Shown here: piece after piece, positions 44,901 to 58,520 of the stretch
Layout of the letters: each line of letters begins with the position of its first letter
How positions within the stretch are numbered: position 1 is the stretch's first letter
DNA from: Limnoperna fortunei
Lineage: Eukaryota > Mollusca > Bivalvia > Mytilida > Modiolidae
NCBI GenBank assembly: GCA_944474755.1
Contig: OX104122.1
Location: 7,465,223-7,529,222, forward strand
Direction of reading: 5' to 3'
Length of the DNA stretch: 64,000 nt
Translations under genes and position numbers: made by a program
The notes under the pieces: model-generated
What the model was told of the DNA's origin: nothing
What the model saw: only the letters and a program-made list of their open reading frames with translations
Databases searched by the model: none

Positions 44901-47900
44901 TAGTAGGTAGTAAAGTGATTCAGAAATGGTATTAACGGAATGGAATAGTAGGTAGTAAAGTAATGGAGTAATCGTAGTAACGTATTGGAACAGTAGGTAG
45001 TAAAGTAAGGAGTAATCGTAGTAACGGATTGGAATAGTAGGTAGTAAAGTGATATAGTAATCGTAGTAACGGAATTGATTAGTAGGTAATAAAGTGATAT
45101 AGTAATGGTAGTAACGGATTGGAAAAGTAGGTAGTAGAGTGATATAGTAATGGTTGTAACGGAACGGACTAGTAGGTAGTAAAGTGATAAAGTAATGGTA
45201 GTAACGGAATGGAATAGTAGATAGTAAAGTGATGAAGTAATGGTAGTAACGTATTGGAATAGTAGGTAGTAAAGTGATGGAGTAATGCTAGTAACGGATT
45301 GGAATAGTAGGTAGTAAAGTGATGTAGTAATGGTAGTAACAGATTTGAATAGCAGGTAGTAAAGTGATAAAGTAATGGTAGTAACGGAATGGAATAGTAG
45401 GTAGTAAAGTGATAAAGTAATGACAGTAACGGAATGGAATAGTAGGTAGTAAAGTGATGTAGTAATGGTAGTAACGGATTGGAATAGTAGGTGATAAAGT
45501 GATAAAGTAATGGTAGTAACGGAATGGAATAGTCGGTAGTAAAGTGATGGAGTAATGGTAGTAACGGATTGGAATAGTAGGTAGTAAACTGATAAAGTAA
45601 TGGTAGTAACGGAATGGAATAGTAGGTAGTAAAGTGATGGAGTAATGGTAGTAACGGATTGGAATAGAAGGTAGTAAAGTGATGAAGTAATGGTAGTAAC
45701 GGAATGGAATAGTAGGTAGTAAAGTGATGGAGTAATGGTAGTACCGGAATGGAATAGAAGGTAGTAAAGTGATGCAGTAATGGTAGTATCGGAATGGAAT
45801 CGGAGTTAGTAAAGTGCTGGAGTAATTGTTGGAACAGAACGAAATAGTAGGTAGTAAAGAAATGGATCAAAGGTAGTAAAGTGATGGAGTAATGGTAGTA
45901 ACGGAATGTAATTTAGTTAGTTAAGTGATGAAGTAATGCTAGTAACAGAATGGAATAGAAGGTAGTAAAGTGATGGCGTAATGGTAGTAACGGAATGAAA
46001 AAGTGGGTTGTAAAGTGATGGAGTAATGGTAGTAACGGAATGTAATTTAGTTAGTTAAGTGATGAAGTGATCCTAGTAACGGAATGGATTAGTAGGTAGT
46101 AAAGTGATGGCGTAATGGTAGTAACGGAATGAAATAGTAGGGTGTAAACTGATGGAGTAATGGTAGTAGAGGTATGGAATACTAGGTAGTAAAGTAATGG
46201 AGTAGAGGTAGTAAATTGATGGAGTAATGGTAGAAACGGCATGTAATAGTAGTAAAGGAATTTAAAAAGTGTCTAGTAAAATGATGTAGTAATTGTCAGG
46301 TTCATTGTAGTAAGAGCATGTAATAGAAGGTAGTAAATGACAAAGTAATGGTAGTAACGGATTGGAATAGAAGGTAGTAAAGTGATGGAGTAATGGCAGT
46401 AACGGATTGGAATAGTAGGTAGTAAAGTGATATAGTAATGGCAGTAACGGATTGGCATAGTAGGTAGTAAAGTGATATAGTAATGGTAGTAACGGATTGG
46501 AATAGTAGGTAGTAAAGTGATAAAGTAATGGTAGTAACGGAATGGAATAGTAGGTGGTAAAGTGATGGAGTAATGGTAATAACGGATTGGAATAGTAGGG
46601 AGTAAAGTGATAAAGTAATGGTAGTAACGGAATGGAACAGTAGGTAGTAAAGTGATGGAGTAATGGTAGTAACGGATTGGAATAGAAGGTAGTAAAGTGA
46701 TAAAGTAATGGTAGTAACGGAATGGAATAGTAGGTAGTAAAGTGATTCAGAAATGGTATTAACGGAATGGAATAGTAGGTAGTAAAGTAATGGAGTAATC
46801 GTAGTAACGGATTGGAACAGTAGGTAGTAAAGTAAGGAGTAATCGTAGTAACGGATTGGAATAGTAGGTAGTAAAGTGATATAGTAATGGTAGTAACGGA
46901 ATTGATTAGAAGGTAGTAAAGTGATATAGTAATGGTAGTAACAGATTGGAAAAGTAGGTAGTAGAGTGATATAGTAATGGTAGTAACGGAATGGACTGGT
47001 AGGTAGTAAAGTGATAAAGTAATGGTAGTAACGGAATGGAATAGTAGGTAGTAAAGTGATGGAGTAGTGGTAGTAACGGATTGGAATAGTAGGTAGTAAA
47101 GTGATAAAGTAATGATAATAACGGAGTGGAATAGTAGGTAGTAAAGTGATGGAGCAATGGTAGTAACGGATTGAAATAGTAGGTAGTAAAGTGATAGAGT
47201 AATGGTAGTAACGGATTGGAATAGTAGGTAGTAAAGTGATATAGCAATGGTAGTAACGGAATGGAATAGTAGGTAGTAAAGTGATGTAGTAATGGTCGTA
47301 ACTGATTGGAATAGTAGGTAGTAAAGTGATAAAGTAATGGTAGTAACGGAATGGAATAGTAGGTAGTAAAGTGATGGCGTAATGGTAGTAACGGAATGGA
47401 ATAGTAGGTAGTAAAGTGATGGAGTAATGGTAGTAACGGAATGGAATAGTAGGTTGTAAAGTGATGGAGTAATGGTAGTAACAGATTGGAATAGTAGGTA
47501 GTAAAGTGATAAAGTAATGGTAGTAACGGAATGGAACAGTAGGTTGTAAAGTGATGGCGTAATGGTAGTAACGGAATGGAATAGTAGGTTGTAAAGTGAT
47601 GGAGTAATGGTAGTAAAGGAATGGAATAGTAGGTAGTAAAGTGATGGAGTAATGGTAGTAAGGGAATGGAATTGTCGGTAGTAAAGTAATGGAGTAATCG
47701 TAGAAAAGGATTGGAATAGTAGGTAGTAAAGTGATAAAGTAATGGCAGTAACGGAATGGAATAGTAGGTAGTAGAGTGATGGAGTAATGGTAGTAACGGA
47801 TTGGAAAAGTAGGTAGTAAAGTGATGGAGTAATGGTAGTAACGGAATGGAATAGTAGGTAGTAAAGTGCTGGAGTAATAGTAGTAACGGATTTGAATAGT

Positions 47901-50900
47901 AGGTAGTAAAGTGATACAGTAATGGTAGTAACGGATTGAAATAGTAGGTAGTAAAGTGATAAAGTTATGGTAGTAACGGAATGGAATAGTAGGTAATAAA
48001 GTGATAAAATAATGGTAGTAACGGAATGGAATAGTAGGTAGTAAAGTGATTCAGAAATGGTATTAACGGAATGGAATAGTAGGTAGTAAAGTAATGGAGT
48101 AATCGTAGTAACGGATTGGAACAGTAGGTAGTAAAGTAAGGAGTAATCGTAGTAACGGATTGGAATAGTAGGTAGTAAAGTGATATAGTAATGGTAGTAA
48201 CGGAATTGATTAGAAGGTAGTAAAGTGATATAGTAATGGTAGTAACGGATTGGAAAAGTAGGTAGTAGAGTGATATAGTAATGGTTGTAACGGAACGGAC
48301 TAGTAGGTAGTAAAGTGATAAAGTAATGGTAGTAACGGAATGGAATAGTAGGTAGTAAAGTGATGAAGTAATGGTAGTAACGTATTGGAATAGTAGGTAG
48401 TAAAGTGATGGAGTAATGCTAGTAACGGATTGGAATAGTAAGTAGTAAAGTGATGTAGTAATGGTAGTAACGGATTTGAATAGCAGGTAGTAAAGTGATA
48501 AAGTAATGGTAGTAACGGAATGGAATAGTAAGTAGTAAAGTGATGTAGTAATGGTAGTAACGGATTGGAATAGTAGGTAGTAAAGTGATAAAGTAATGGT
48601 AGTAACGGAATGGAATAGTAGGTAGTAAAGTGATGGAGTAATGGTAGTAACGGATTGGAATAGTAGGTAGTAAACTGATAAAGTAATGGTAGTAACGGAA
48701 TGGAATAGTAGGTAGTAAAGTGATATAGCAATGGTAGTAACGGAATGGAATAGTAGGTAGTAAAGTGATGTAGTAATGGTCGTAACTGATTGGAATAGTA
48801 GGTAATAAAGTGATAGAGTAATGGTAGAAACGGAATGGAATAGTAGGTAGTAAAGTGATGGCGTAATGCTAGTAACGGAATGGAATAGTAGGTAGTAAAG
48901 TGATGGAGTAATGGTAGTAACAGATTGGAATAGTAGGTAGTAAAGTGATAAAGTAATGGTAGTAACGGAATGGAACAGTAGGTTGTAAAGTGATGGCGTA
49001 ATGGTAGTAACGGAATGGACTAGTAGGTAGTAAAGTGATGGAGTAATGGTAGTAAAGGAATGGAATAGTAGGTAGTAAAGTGATGGAGGAATGGTAGTAA
49101 GGGAATGGAATATTCGGTAGTAAAGTGATGGAGTAATCGTAGAAACGAATTGGAATAGTAGGTAGTAAAGTGATAAATTAATGGCAGTAACGGAATGGAA
49201 TAGTAGGTAGTAGAGTGATGGAGTAATGGTAGTAACGGATTGGAATAGTAGGTAGTAAAGTGATAAAGTAATGGTAGAAACGGAATGGAATAGTAGGTAG
49301 TAAAGTGATGGCGTAATGGTAGTAACGGGATGGAATAGTAGGTAGTCAAGTGATGGAGAAATGGTAGTAGCGCATTGGAATAGTAGGAAGTAAAGTGATA
49401 AAGTAATGGTAGTAACGGATTGGAATATTAGGTAGTAAAGTGATAAAATAATGCTAGTAACGTAATGGAATAGAAGGTAGTAAAGTGATGGCGTAATGGT
49501 AGTAACGGAATGGAAAAGTAGGTAGTAAAGTGATGGAGTAATGGTAGTAACGGAATGGAATGGTAGGTAGTAAAGTGATGGAGTAATAGTAGTAACGGAT
49601 TTGAATAGTAGGTAGTAAAGTGATATAGTAATGGTAGTAACGGATTGGAATATTAGGTAGTAAAGTGATAAAGTTATGGTAGTAACGGAATGGAATAGTA
49701 GGTAGTAAAGTGATATAGTAATGGTAGTAACGGAATGGAATAGTTGATAGTAAAGTGATAAAATAATGGTAGTAACGGAACGGAATAGTAGGTAGTAAAG
49801 TGATTCAGAAATGGTATTAACGGAATGGAATAGTAGGTAGTAAAGTAATGGAGTAATCGTAGTAACGTATTGGAACAGTAGGTAGTAAAGTAAGGAGTAA
49901 TCGTAGTAACGGATTGGAATAGTAGGTAGTAAAGTGATATAGTAATCGTAGTAACGGAATTGATTAGTAGGTAATAAAGTGATATAGTAATGGTAGTAAC
50001 GGATTGGAAAAGTAGGTAGTAGAGTGATATAGTAATGGTTGTAACGGAACGGACTAGCAGGTAGTAAAGTGATAAAGTAATGGTAGTAACGGAATGGAAT
50101 AGTAGATAGTAAAGTGATGAAGCAATGGTAGTAACGTATTGGAATAGTAGGTAGTAAAGTGATGGAGTAATGCTAGTAACAGATTTGAATAGCAGGTAGT
50201 AAAGTGATAAAGTAATGGTAGTAACGGAATTGAATAGTAGGTAGTAAAGTGATAAAGTAATGACAGTAACGGAATGGAATAGTAGGTAGTAAAGTGATGT
50301 AGTAATGGTAATAACGGATTGGAATAGTAGGTAGTAAAGTGATAAAGTAATGGTAGTAACGGAATGGAATAGTCGGTAGTAAAGTGATGGAGTAATGGTA
50401 GTAACGGATTGGAATAGTAGGTAGTAAACTGATAAAGTAATGGTAGTAACGGAATGGAATAGTTGTAGTAAAGTGATGGAGTAATGGTAGTAACGGATTG
50501 GAATAGAAGGTAGTAAAGTGATGAAGTAATGGTAGTAACGGAATGGAATAGTAGGTAGTAAAGTGATGGAGTAATGGTAGTACCGGAATGGAATAGAAGG
50601 TAGTAAAGTGATGCAGTAATGGTAGTAACGGAATGGAATCGGAGTTAGTAAAGTGCTGGAGTAATTGTTGGAACAGAACGAAATAGTAGGTAGTAAAGAA
50701 ATGGATCAAAGGTAGTAAAGTGATGGAGTAATGGTAGTAACGGAATGTAATTTAGTTAGTTAAGTGATGAAGTAATGCTAGTAACAGAATGGAATAGAAG
50801 GTAGTAAAGTGATGGCGTAATGGTAGTAACGGAATGAAAAAGTAGGTTGTAAAGTGATGGAGTAATGGTAGTAACGGAATGTAATTTAGTTAGTTAAGTG

Positions 50901-51580
50901 ATGAAGTGATCCTAGTAACGGAATGGATTAGTAGGTAGTAAAGTGATGGCGTAATGGTAGTAACGGAATGAAATAGTAGGGTGTAAACTGATGGAGTAAT
51001 GGTAGTAGAGGTATGGAATACTAGGTAGTAAACTAATGGAGTAGAGGTAGTAAATTGATGGAGTAATGGTAGAAACGGCATGTAATAGTAGTAAAGGAAT
51101 TAAAAAAGTGTCTAGTAAAATGATGTAGTAATTGTCAGGTTCATTGTAGTAAGAGCATGTAATAGAAGGTAGTAAATGACAAAGTAATGGTAGTAACGGA
51201 TTGGAATAGAAGGTAGTAAAGTGATGGAGTAATGGCAGTAACGGATTGGAATAGTAGGTAGTAAAGTGATATAGTAATGGCAGTAACGGATTGGCATAGT
51301 AGGTAGTAAAGTGATATAGTAATGGTAGTAACGGATTGGAATAGTAGGTAGTAAAGTGATAAAGTAATGGCAGTAACGGAATGGAATAGTAGGTAGTAAA
51401 GTGATGGAGTAATGGTAATAACGGATTGGAATAGCAGGTAGTAAAGTGATAAAGTAATGGTAGTAACGGAATGGAACAGTAGGTAGTAAAGTGATGGAGT
51501 AATGGTAGTAACGGATTGGAATAGAAGGTAGTAAAGTGATAAAGTAATGGTAGTAACGGAATGGAATAGTAGGTAGTAAA
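41900..51580. repeat. satC minisatellite: two tandem copies of a ~4.84-4.88-kb higher-order unit
   Basis: Long runs repeat with shifts of 4,884 bp (42022-43847 matching 46906-48731) and 4,839 bp (around 45870 and 50709; 46051 and 50890). The change in shift is explained by one missing 45-bp monomer in the right copy near 50170, and at the left end by one ~43-bp monomer absent near 41990. The landmark gattcagaaatgg falls at 41903 and 46744. Marker blocks lie near 46257 and 51096. No gene is supported. Confidence 0.88.
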
Positions 51581-54500
51581 GTGATTCAGAAATGGTATTA
51601 ACGGAATGGAATAGTAGGTAGTAAAGTAATGGAGTAATCGTAGTAACGGATTGGAACAGTAGGTAGTAAAGTAAGGAGTAATCGTAGTAACGGATTGGAA
51701 TAGTAGGTAGTAAAGTGATATAGTAATGGTAGTAACGGAATTGATTAGAAGGTAGTAAAGTGATATAGTAATGGTAGTAACGGATTGGAAAAGTAGGTAG
51801 TAGAGTGATATAGTAATGGTTGTAACGGAACGGACTAGTAGGTAGTAAAGTGATAAAGTAATGGTAGTAACGGAATGGAATAGTAGGTAGTAAAGTGATG
51901 AAGTAATGGTAGTAACGTATTGGAATAGCAGGTAGTAAAGTGATGGAGTAATGCTAGTAACGGATTGGAATGGTAAGTAGTAAAGTGATGTAGTAATGGT
52001 AGTAACGGATTTGAATAGCAGGTAGTAAAGTGATAAAGTAATGGTAGTAACGGAATGGAATAGTAAGTAGTAAAGTGATGTAGTAATGGTAGTAACCGAT
52101 TGGAATAGTAGGTAGTAAAGTGATAAAGTAATGGTAGTAACGGAATGGAATAGTAGGTAGTAAAGTGATGTAGTAATGGTAGTAACGGATTGGAATAGTA
52201 GGTAGTAAACTGATAAAGTAATGGTAGTAACGGAATGGAATAGTAGGTAGTAAAGTGATATAGCAATGGTAGTAACGGAATGGAATAGTAGGTAGTAAAG
52301 TGATGTAGTAATGTTCGTAACTGATTGGAATAGTAGGTAGTAAAGTGATAAAGTAATGGTAGAAACGGAATGGAATAGTAGGTAGTAAAGTGATGGCGTA
52401 ATGGTAGTAACGGAATGGAATAGTAGGTAGTAAAGTGATGGAGTAATGGTAGTAACGGAATGGAATAGTAGGTAGTAAAGTGATGGAGTTATGGTAGTAA
52501 CAGATTGGAATAGTAGGCAGTAAAGTGATAAAGTAATGGTAGTAACGGAATGGAACAGTAGGTTGTAAAGTGATGGCGTAATGGTAGTAACGGAATGGAA
52601 TAGTAGGTAGTAAAGTGATGGAGTAATGGTAGTAAAGGAATGGAATAGTAGGTAGTAAAGTGATGGAGTAATGGTAGTAAGGGAATGGAATAGTCGGTAG
52701 TAAAGTGATGGAGTAATCGTAGAAACGGATTGGAATAGTAGGTAGTAAAGTGATAAATTAATGGCAGTAACGGAATGGAATAGTAGGTAGTAGAGTGATG
52801 GAGTAATGGTAGTAACGGATTGGAATAGTAGGTAGTAAAGTGATAAAGTAATGGTAGAAACGGAATGGAATAGTAGGTAGTAAAGTGATGGCGTAATGGT
52901 AGTAACGGAATGGAATAGTAGGTAGTAAAGTGATGGAGAAATGGTAGTAGCGCATTGGAATAGTAGGAAGTAAAGTGATAAAGTAATGGTAGTAACGGAT
53001 TGGAATATTAGGTAGTAAAGTGATAAAATAATGCTAGTAACGTAATGGAATAGAAGGTAGTAAAGTGATGGCGTAATGGTAGTAACGGAATGGAAAAGTA
53101 GGTAGTAAAGTGATGGAGTAATGGTAGTAACGGAATGGAATAGTAGGTAGTAAAGTGATGGAGTAATAGTAGTAACGGATTTGAATAGTAGGTAGTAAAG
53201 TGATGGCGTAATGCTAGTAACGGAATGGAATAGAAGGTAGTAAAGTGATGGAGTAATGGTAGTAACGGAATGTAATTTAGTTAGTTAAGTGATGAAGTGA
53301 TCCTAGTAACGGAATGGATTAGTAGGTAGTAAAGTGATGGCGTAATGGTAGTAACGGAATGAAATAGTAGGGTGTAAACTGATGGAGTAATGGTAGTAGA
53401 GGTATGGAATAGTAGGTAGTAAAGTAATGGAGTAGAGGTAGTAAATTGATGGAGTAATGGTAGAAACGGCATGTAATAGTAGTAAAGGAATTAAAAAAGT
53501 GTCTAGTAAAATGATGTAGTAATTGTCAGGTTCATTGTAGTAAGAGCATGTAATAGAAGGTAGTAAATGACAAAGTAATGGTAGTAACGGATTGGAATAG
53601 AAGGTAGTAAAGTGATGGAGTAATGGCAGTAACGGATTGGAATAGTAGGTAGTAAAGTGATATAGTAATGGCAGTAACGGATTGGCATAGTAGGTAGTAA
53701 AGTGATATAGTAATGGTAGTAACGGATTGGAATAGTAGGTAGTAAAGTGATAAAGTAATGGTAGTAACGGAATGGAATAGTAGGTAGTAAAGTGATGGAG
53801 TAATGGTAATAACGGATTGGAATAGTAGGTAGTAAAGTGATAAAGTAATGGTAGTAACGGAATGGAATAGTAGGTAGTAAAGTGATGGAGTAATGGTAGT
53901 AACGGATTGGAATAGAAGGTAGTAAAGTGATAAAGTAATGGTAGTAACGGAATGGAATAGTAGGTAGTAAATTGATGCAGTAATGGTAGTACGGGAATAG
54001 AATAGAAGGTAGTAAAGTGATGCAGTAATGGTAGTAACGGAATGGAATCGGAGTTAGTAAAGTGCGGGAGAAATTGTGGGAATGGAACGAAACAGTAGGT
54101 AGTAACGAAATGGAGCAAAGGTAGTAACGTGATGGAGTAATGGTAGTAAAGGAATGGAATAGTAGCTAGAAAAGTGATGCAGTAATGGAAGTAACGGAAT
54201 GGAATAGGAGGTAGTAAAGTGATGCAGTAATGGTAGTAACGGAATGGAATCGGAGTAAGTGAAGTGCTGGAGTAATTGTTGGAACGGAACGAAATAGTAG
54301 GTAGTAAAGAAATGGAGCAATGCTAGTAAAGTGATGGAGTAATGGTAGTAACGGAATGTAATTTAGTTAGTTAAGTGATGAAGTAATGCTAGTAACAGAA
54401 TGGAATAGAAGGTAGTAAAGTGATGGCGTAATGGTAGTTACGGAATGAAACAGTAGGTTGTAAAGTGATGGAGTAATGGAAGTAACTGAATGTAATTTAG

Positions 54501-57500
54501 TTAGTTAAGTGATGAAGTAATCCTAGTAACGGAATGGAATAGTAGGTAGTAAAGTGATGGAGTAATGGTAGTACCGGAATGGAATAGAAGGTAGTAAAGT
54601 GATGCAGTAATGGTAGTAACGGAATGGAATCGGAGTTAGTAAAGTGCTGGAGTAATTGTTGGAACAGAACGAAATAGTAGGTAGTAAAGAAATGGATCAA
54701 AGGTAGTAAAGTGATGGAGTAATGGTAGTAACGGAATGTAATTTAGTTAGTTAAGTGATGAAGTAATGCTAGTAACAGAATGGAATAGAAGGTAGTAAAG
54801 TGATGGCGTAATGGTAGTAACGGAATGAAAAAGTAGGTTGTAAAGTGATGGAGTAATGGTAGTAACGGAATGTAATTTAGTTAGTTAAGTGATGAAGTGA
54901 TCCTAGTAACGGAATGGATTAGTAGGTAGTAAAGTGATGGCGTAATGGTAGTAACGGAATGAAATAGTAGGGTGTAAACTGATGGAGTAATGGTAGTAGA
55001 GGTATGGAATACTAGGTAGTAAACTAATGGAGTAGAGGTAGTAAATTGATGGAGTAATGGTAGAAACGGCATGTAATAGTAGTAAAGGAATTAAAAAAGT
55101 GTCTAGTAAAATGATGTAGTAATTGTCAGGTTCATTGTAGTAAGAGCATGTAATAGAAGGTAGTAAATGACAAAGTAATGGTAGTAACGGATTGGAATAG
55201 AAGGTAGTAAAGTGATGGAGTAATGGCAGTAACGGATTGGAATAGTAGGTAGTAAAGTGATATAGTAATGGCAGTAACGGATTGGCATAGTAGGTAGTAA
55301 AGTGATATAGTAATGGTAGTAACGGATTGGAATAGTAGGTAGTAAAGTGATAAAGTAATGGTAGTAACGGAATGGAATAGTAGGTAGTAAAGTGATGGAG
55401 TAATGGTAATAACGGATTGGAATAGCAGGTAGTAAAGTGATAAAGTAATGGTAGTAACGGAATGGAACAGTAGGTAGTAAAGTGATGGAGTAATGGTAGT
55501 AACGGATTGGAATAGAAGGTAGTAAAGTGATAAAGTAATGGTAGTAACGGAATGGAATAGTAGGTAGTAAAGTGATTCAGAAATGGTATTAACGGAATGG
55601 AATAGTAGGTAGTAAATTAATGGAGTAATCGTAGTAACGGATTGGAACAGTAGGTAGTAAAGTAAGGAGTAATCGTAGTAACGGATTGGAATAGTAGGTA
55701 GTAAAGTGATATAGTAATGGTAGTAACGGAATTGATTAGAAGGTAGTAAAGTGATATAGTAATGGTAGTAACGGATTGGAAAAGTAGGTAGTAGAGTGAT
55801 ATAGTAATGGTTGTAACGGAACGGACTAGTAGGTAGTAAAGTGATAAAGTAATGGTAGTAACGGAATGGAATAGTAGGTAGTAAAGTGATGAAGTAATGG
55901 TAGTAACGTATTGGAATAGTAGGTAGTAAAGTGATGGAGTAATGCTAGTAACGGATTGGAATGGTAAGTAGTAAAGTGATGTAGTAATGGTAGTAACGGA
56001 TTTGAATAGCAGGTAGTAAAGTGATAAAGTAATGGTAGTAACGGAATGGAATAGTAAGTAGTAAAGTGATGTAGTAATGGTAGTAACCGATTGGAATAGT
56101 AGGTAGTAAAGTGATAAAGTAATGGTAGTAACGGAATGGAATAGTAGGTAGTAAAGTGATGGAGTAATGGTAGTAACGGATTGGAATAGTAGGTAGTAAA
56201 CTGATAAAGTAATGGTAGTAACGGAATGGAATAGTAGGTAGTAAAGTGATATAGCAATGGTAGTAACGGAATGGAATAGTAGGTAGTAAAGTGATGTAGT
56301 AATGTTCGTACCTGATTGGAATAGTAGGTAGTAAAGTGATAAAGTAATGGTAGAAACGGAATGGAATAGTAGGTAGTAAAGTGATGGCGTAATGGTAGTA
56401 ACGGAATGGAATAGTAGGTAGTAAAGTGATGGAGTAATGGTAGTAACGGAATGGAATAGTAGGTAGTAAAGTGATGGAGTAATGGTAGCAACAGATTGGA
56501 ATAGTAGGCAGTAAAGTGATAAAGTAATGGTAGTAACGGAATGGAACAGTAGGTTGTAAAGTGATGGCGTAATGGTAGTAACGGAATGGAATAGTAGGTA
56601 GTAAAGTGATGGAGTAATGGTAGTAAAGGAATGGAATAGTAGGTAGTAAAGTGATGGAGTAATGGTAGTAAGGGAATGGAATAGTCGGTAGTAAAGTGAT
56701 GGAGTAATCGTAGAAACGGATTGGAATAGTAGGTAGTAAAGTGATAAATTAATGGCAGTAACGGAATGGAATAGTAGGTAGTAGAGTGATGGAGTAATGG
56801 TAGTAACGGATTGGAATAGTAGGTAGTAAAGTGATAAAGTAATGGTAGAAACGGAATGGAATAGTAGGTAGTAAAGTGATGGCGTAATGGTAGTAACGGA
56901 ATGGAATAGTAGGTAGTAAAGTGATGGAGAAATGGTAGTAGCGCATTGGAATAGTAGGAAGTAAAGTGATAAAGTAATGGTAGTAACGGATTGGAATATT
57001 AGGTAGTAAAGTGATAAAATAATGCTAGTAACGTAATGGAATAGAAGGTAGTAAAGTGATGGCGTAATGGTAGTAACGGAATGGAAAAGTAGGTAGTAAA
57101 GTGATGGAGTAATGGTAGTAACGGAATGGAATAGTAGGTAGTAAAGTGATGGAGTAATAGTAGTAACGGATTTGAATAGTAGGTAGTAAAGTGATGGCGT
57201 AATGGTAGTAACGGAATGGAATAGAAGGTAGTAAAGTGATGGAGTAATGGTAGTAACGGAATGTAATTTAGTTAGTTAAGTGATGAAGTGATCCTAGTAA
57301 CGGAATGGATTAGTAGGTAGTAAAGTGATGGCGTAATGGTAGTAACGGAATGAAATAGTAGGGTGTAAACTGATGGAGTAATGGTAGTAGAGGTATGGAA
57401 TAGTAGGTAGTAAAGTAATGGAGTAGAGGTAGTAAATTGATGGAGTAATGGTAGAAACGGCATGTAATAGTAGTAAAGGAATTAAAAAAGTGTCTAGTAA

Positions 57501-58520
57501 AATGATGTAGTAATTGTCAGGTTCATTGTAGTAAGAGCATGTAATAGAAGGTAGTAAATGACAAAGTAATGGTAGTAACGGATTGGAATAGAAGGTAGTA
57601 AAGTGATGGAGTAATGGTAGTAACGGATTGGAATAGTAGGTAGTAAAGTGATATAGTAATGGCAGTAACGGATTGGCATAGTAGGTAGTAAAGTGATATA
57701 GTAATGGTAGTAACGGATTGGAATAGTAGGTAGTAAAGTGATAAAGTAATGGTAGTAACGGAATGGAATAGTAGGTAGTAAAGTGATGGAGTAATGGTAA
57801 TAACGGATTGTAATAGTAGGTAGTAAAGTGATAAAGTAATGGTAGTAACGGAATGGAATAGTAGGTAGTAAAGTGATGGAGTAATGGTAGTAACGGATTG
57901 GAATAGAAGGTAGTAAAGTGATAAAGTAATGGTAGTAACGGAATGGAATAGTAGGTAGTAAAGTGATGCAGTAATGGTAGTACGGGAATAGAATAGAAGG
58001 TAGTAAAGTGATGCAGTAATGGTAGTAACGGAATGGAATCGGAGTTAGTAAAGTGCGGGAGAAATTGTGGGAATGGAACGAAACAGTAGGTAGTAACGAA
58101 ATGGAGCAAAGGTAGTAACGTGATGGAGTAATGGTAGTAAAGGAATGGAATAGTAGCTAGAAAAGTGATGCAGTAATGGAAGTAACGGAATGGAATAGGA
58201 GGTAGTAAAGTGATGCAGTAATGGTAGTAACGGAATGGAATCGGAGTAAGTGAAGTGCTGGAGTAATTGTTGGAACGGAACGAAATAGTAGGTAGTAAAG
58301 AAATGGAGCAATGCTAGTAAAGTGATGGAGTAATGGTAGTAACGGAATGTAATTTAGTTAGTTAAGTGATGAAGTAATGCTAGTAACAGAATGGAATAGA
58401 AGGTAGTAAAGTGATGGCGTAATGGTAGTTACGGAATGAAACAGTAGGTTGTAAAGTGATGGAGTAATGGAAGTAACTGAATGTAATTTAGTTAGTTAAG
58501 TGATGAAGTAATCCTAGTAA
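50540..58520. repeat. satC minisatellite: two tandem copies of a 3,991-bp unit
   Basis: Many landmarks repeat exactly 3,991 bp apart: 50890 and 54881, 51112 and 55103, 52758 and 56749, 53281 and 57272, 54054 and 58045. Left copy about 50540-54530, right copy about 54530-58520; only a few single-base differences were seen, so this is very recent. Break points are inferred from where the match is lost (gatggaatag against gatggattag near 54525 and 58525). It overlaps the end of the 4.84-kb duplication. Confidence 0.88.
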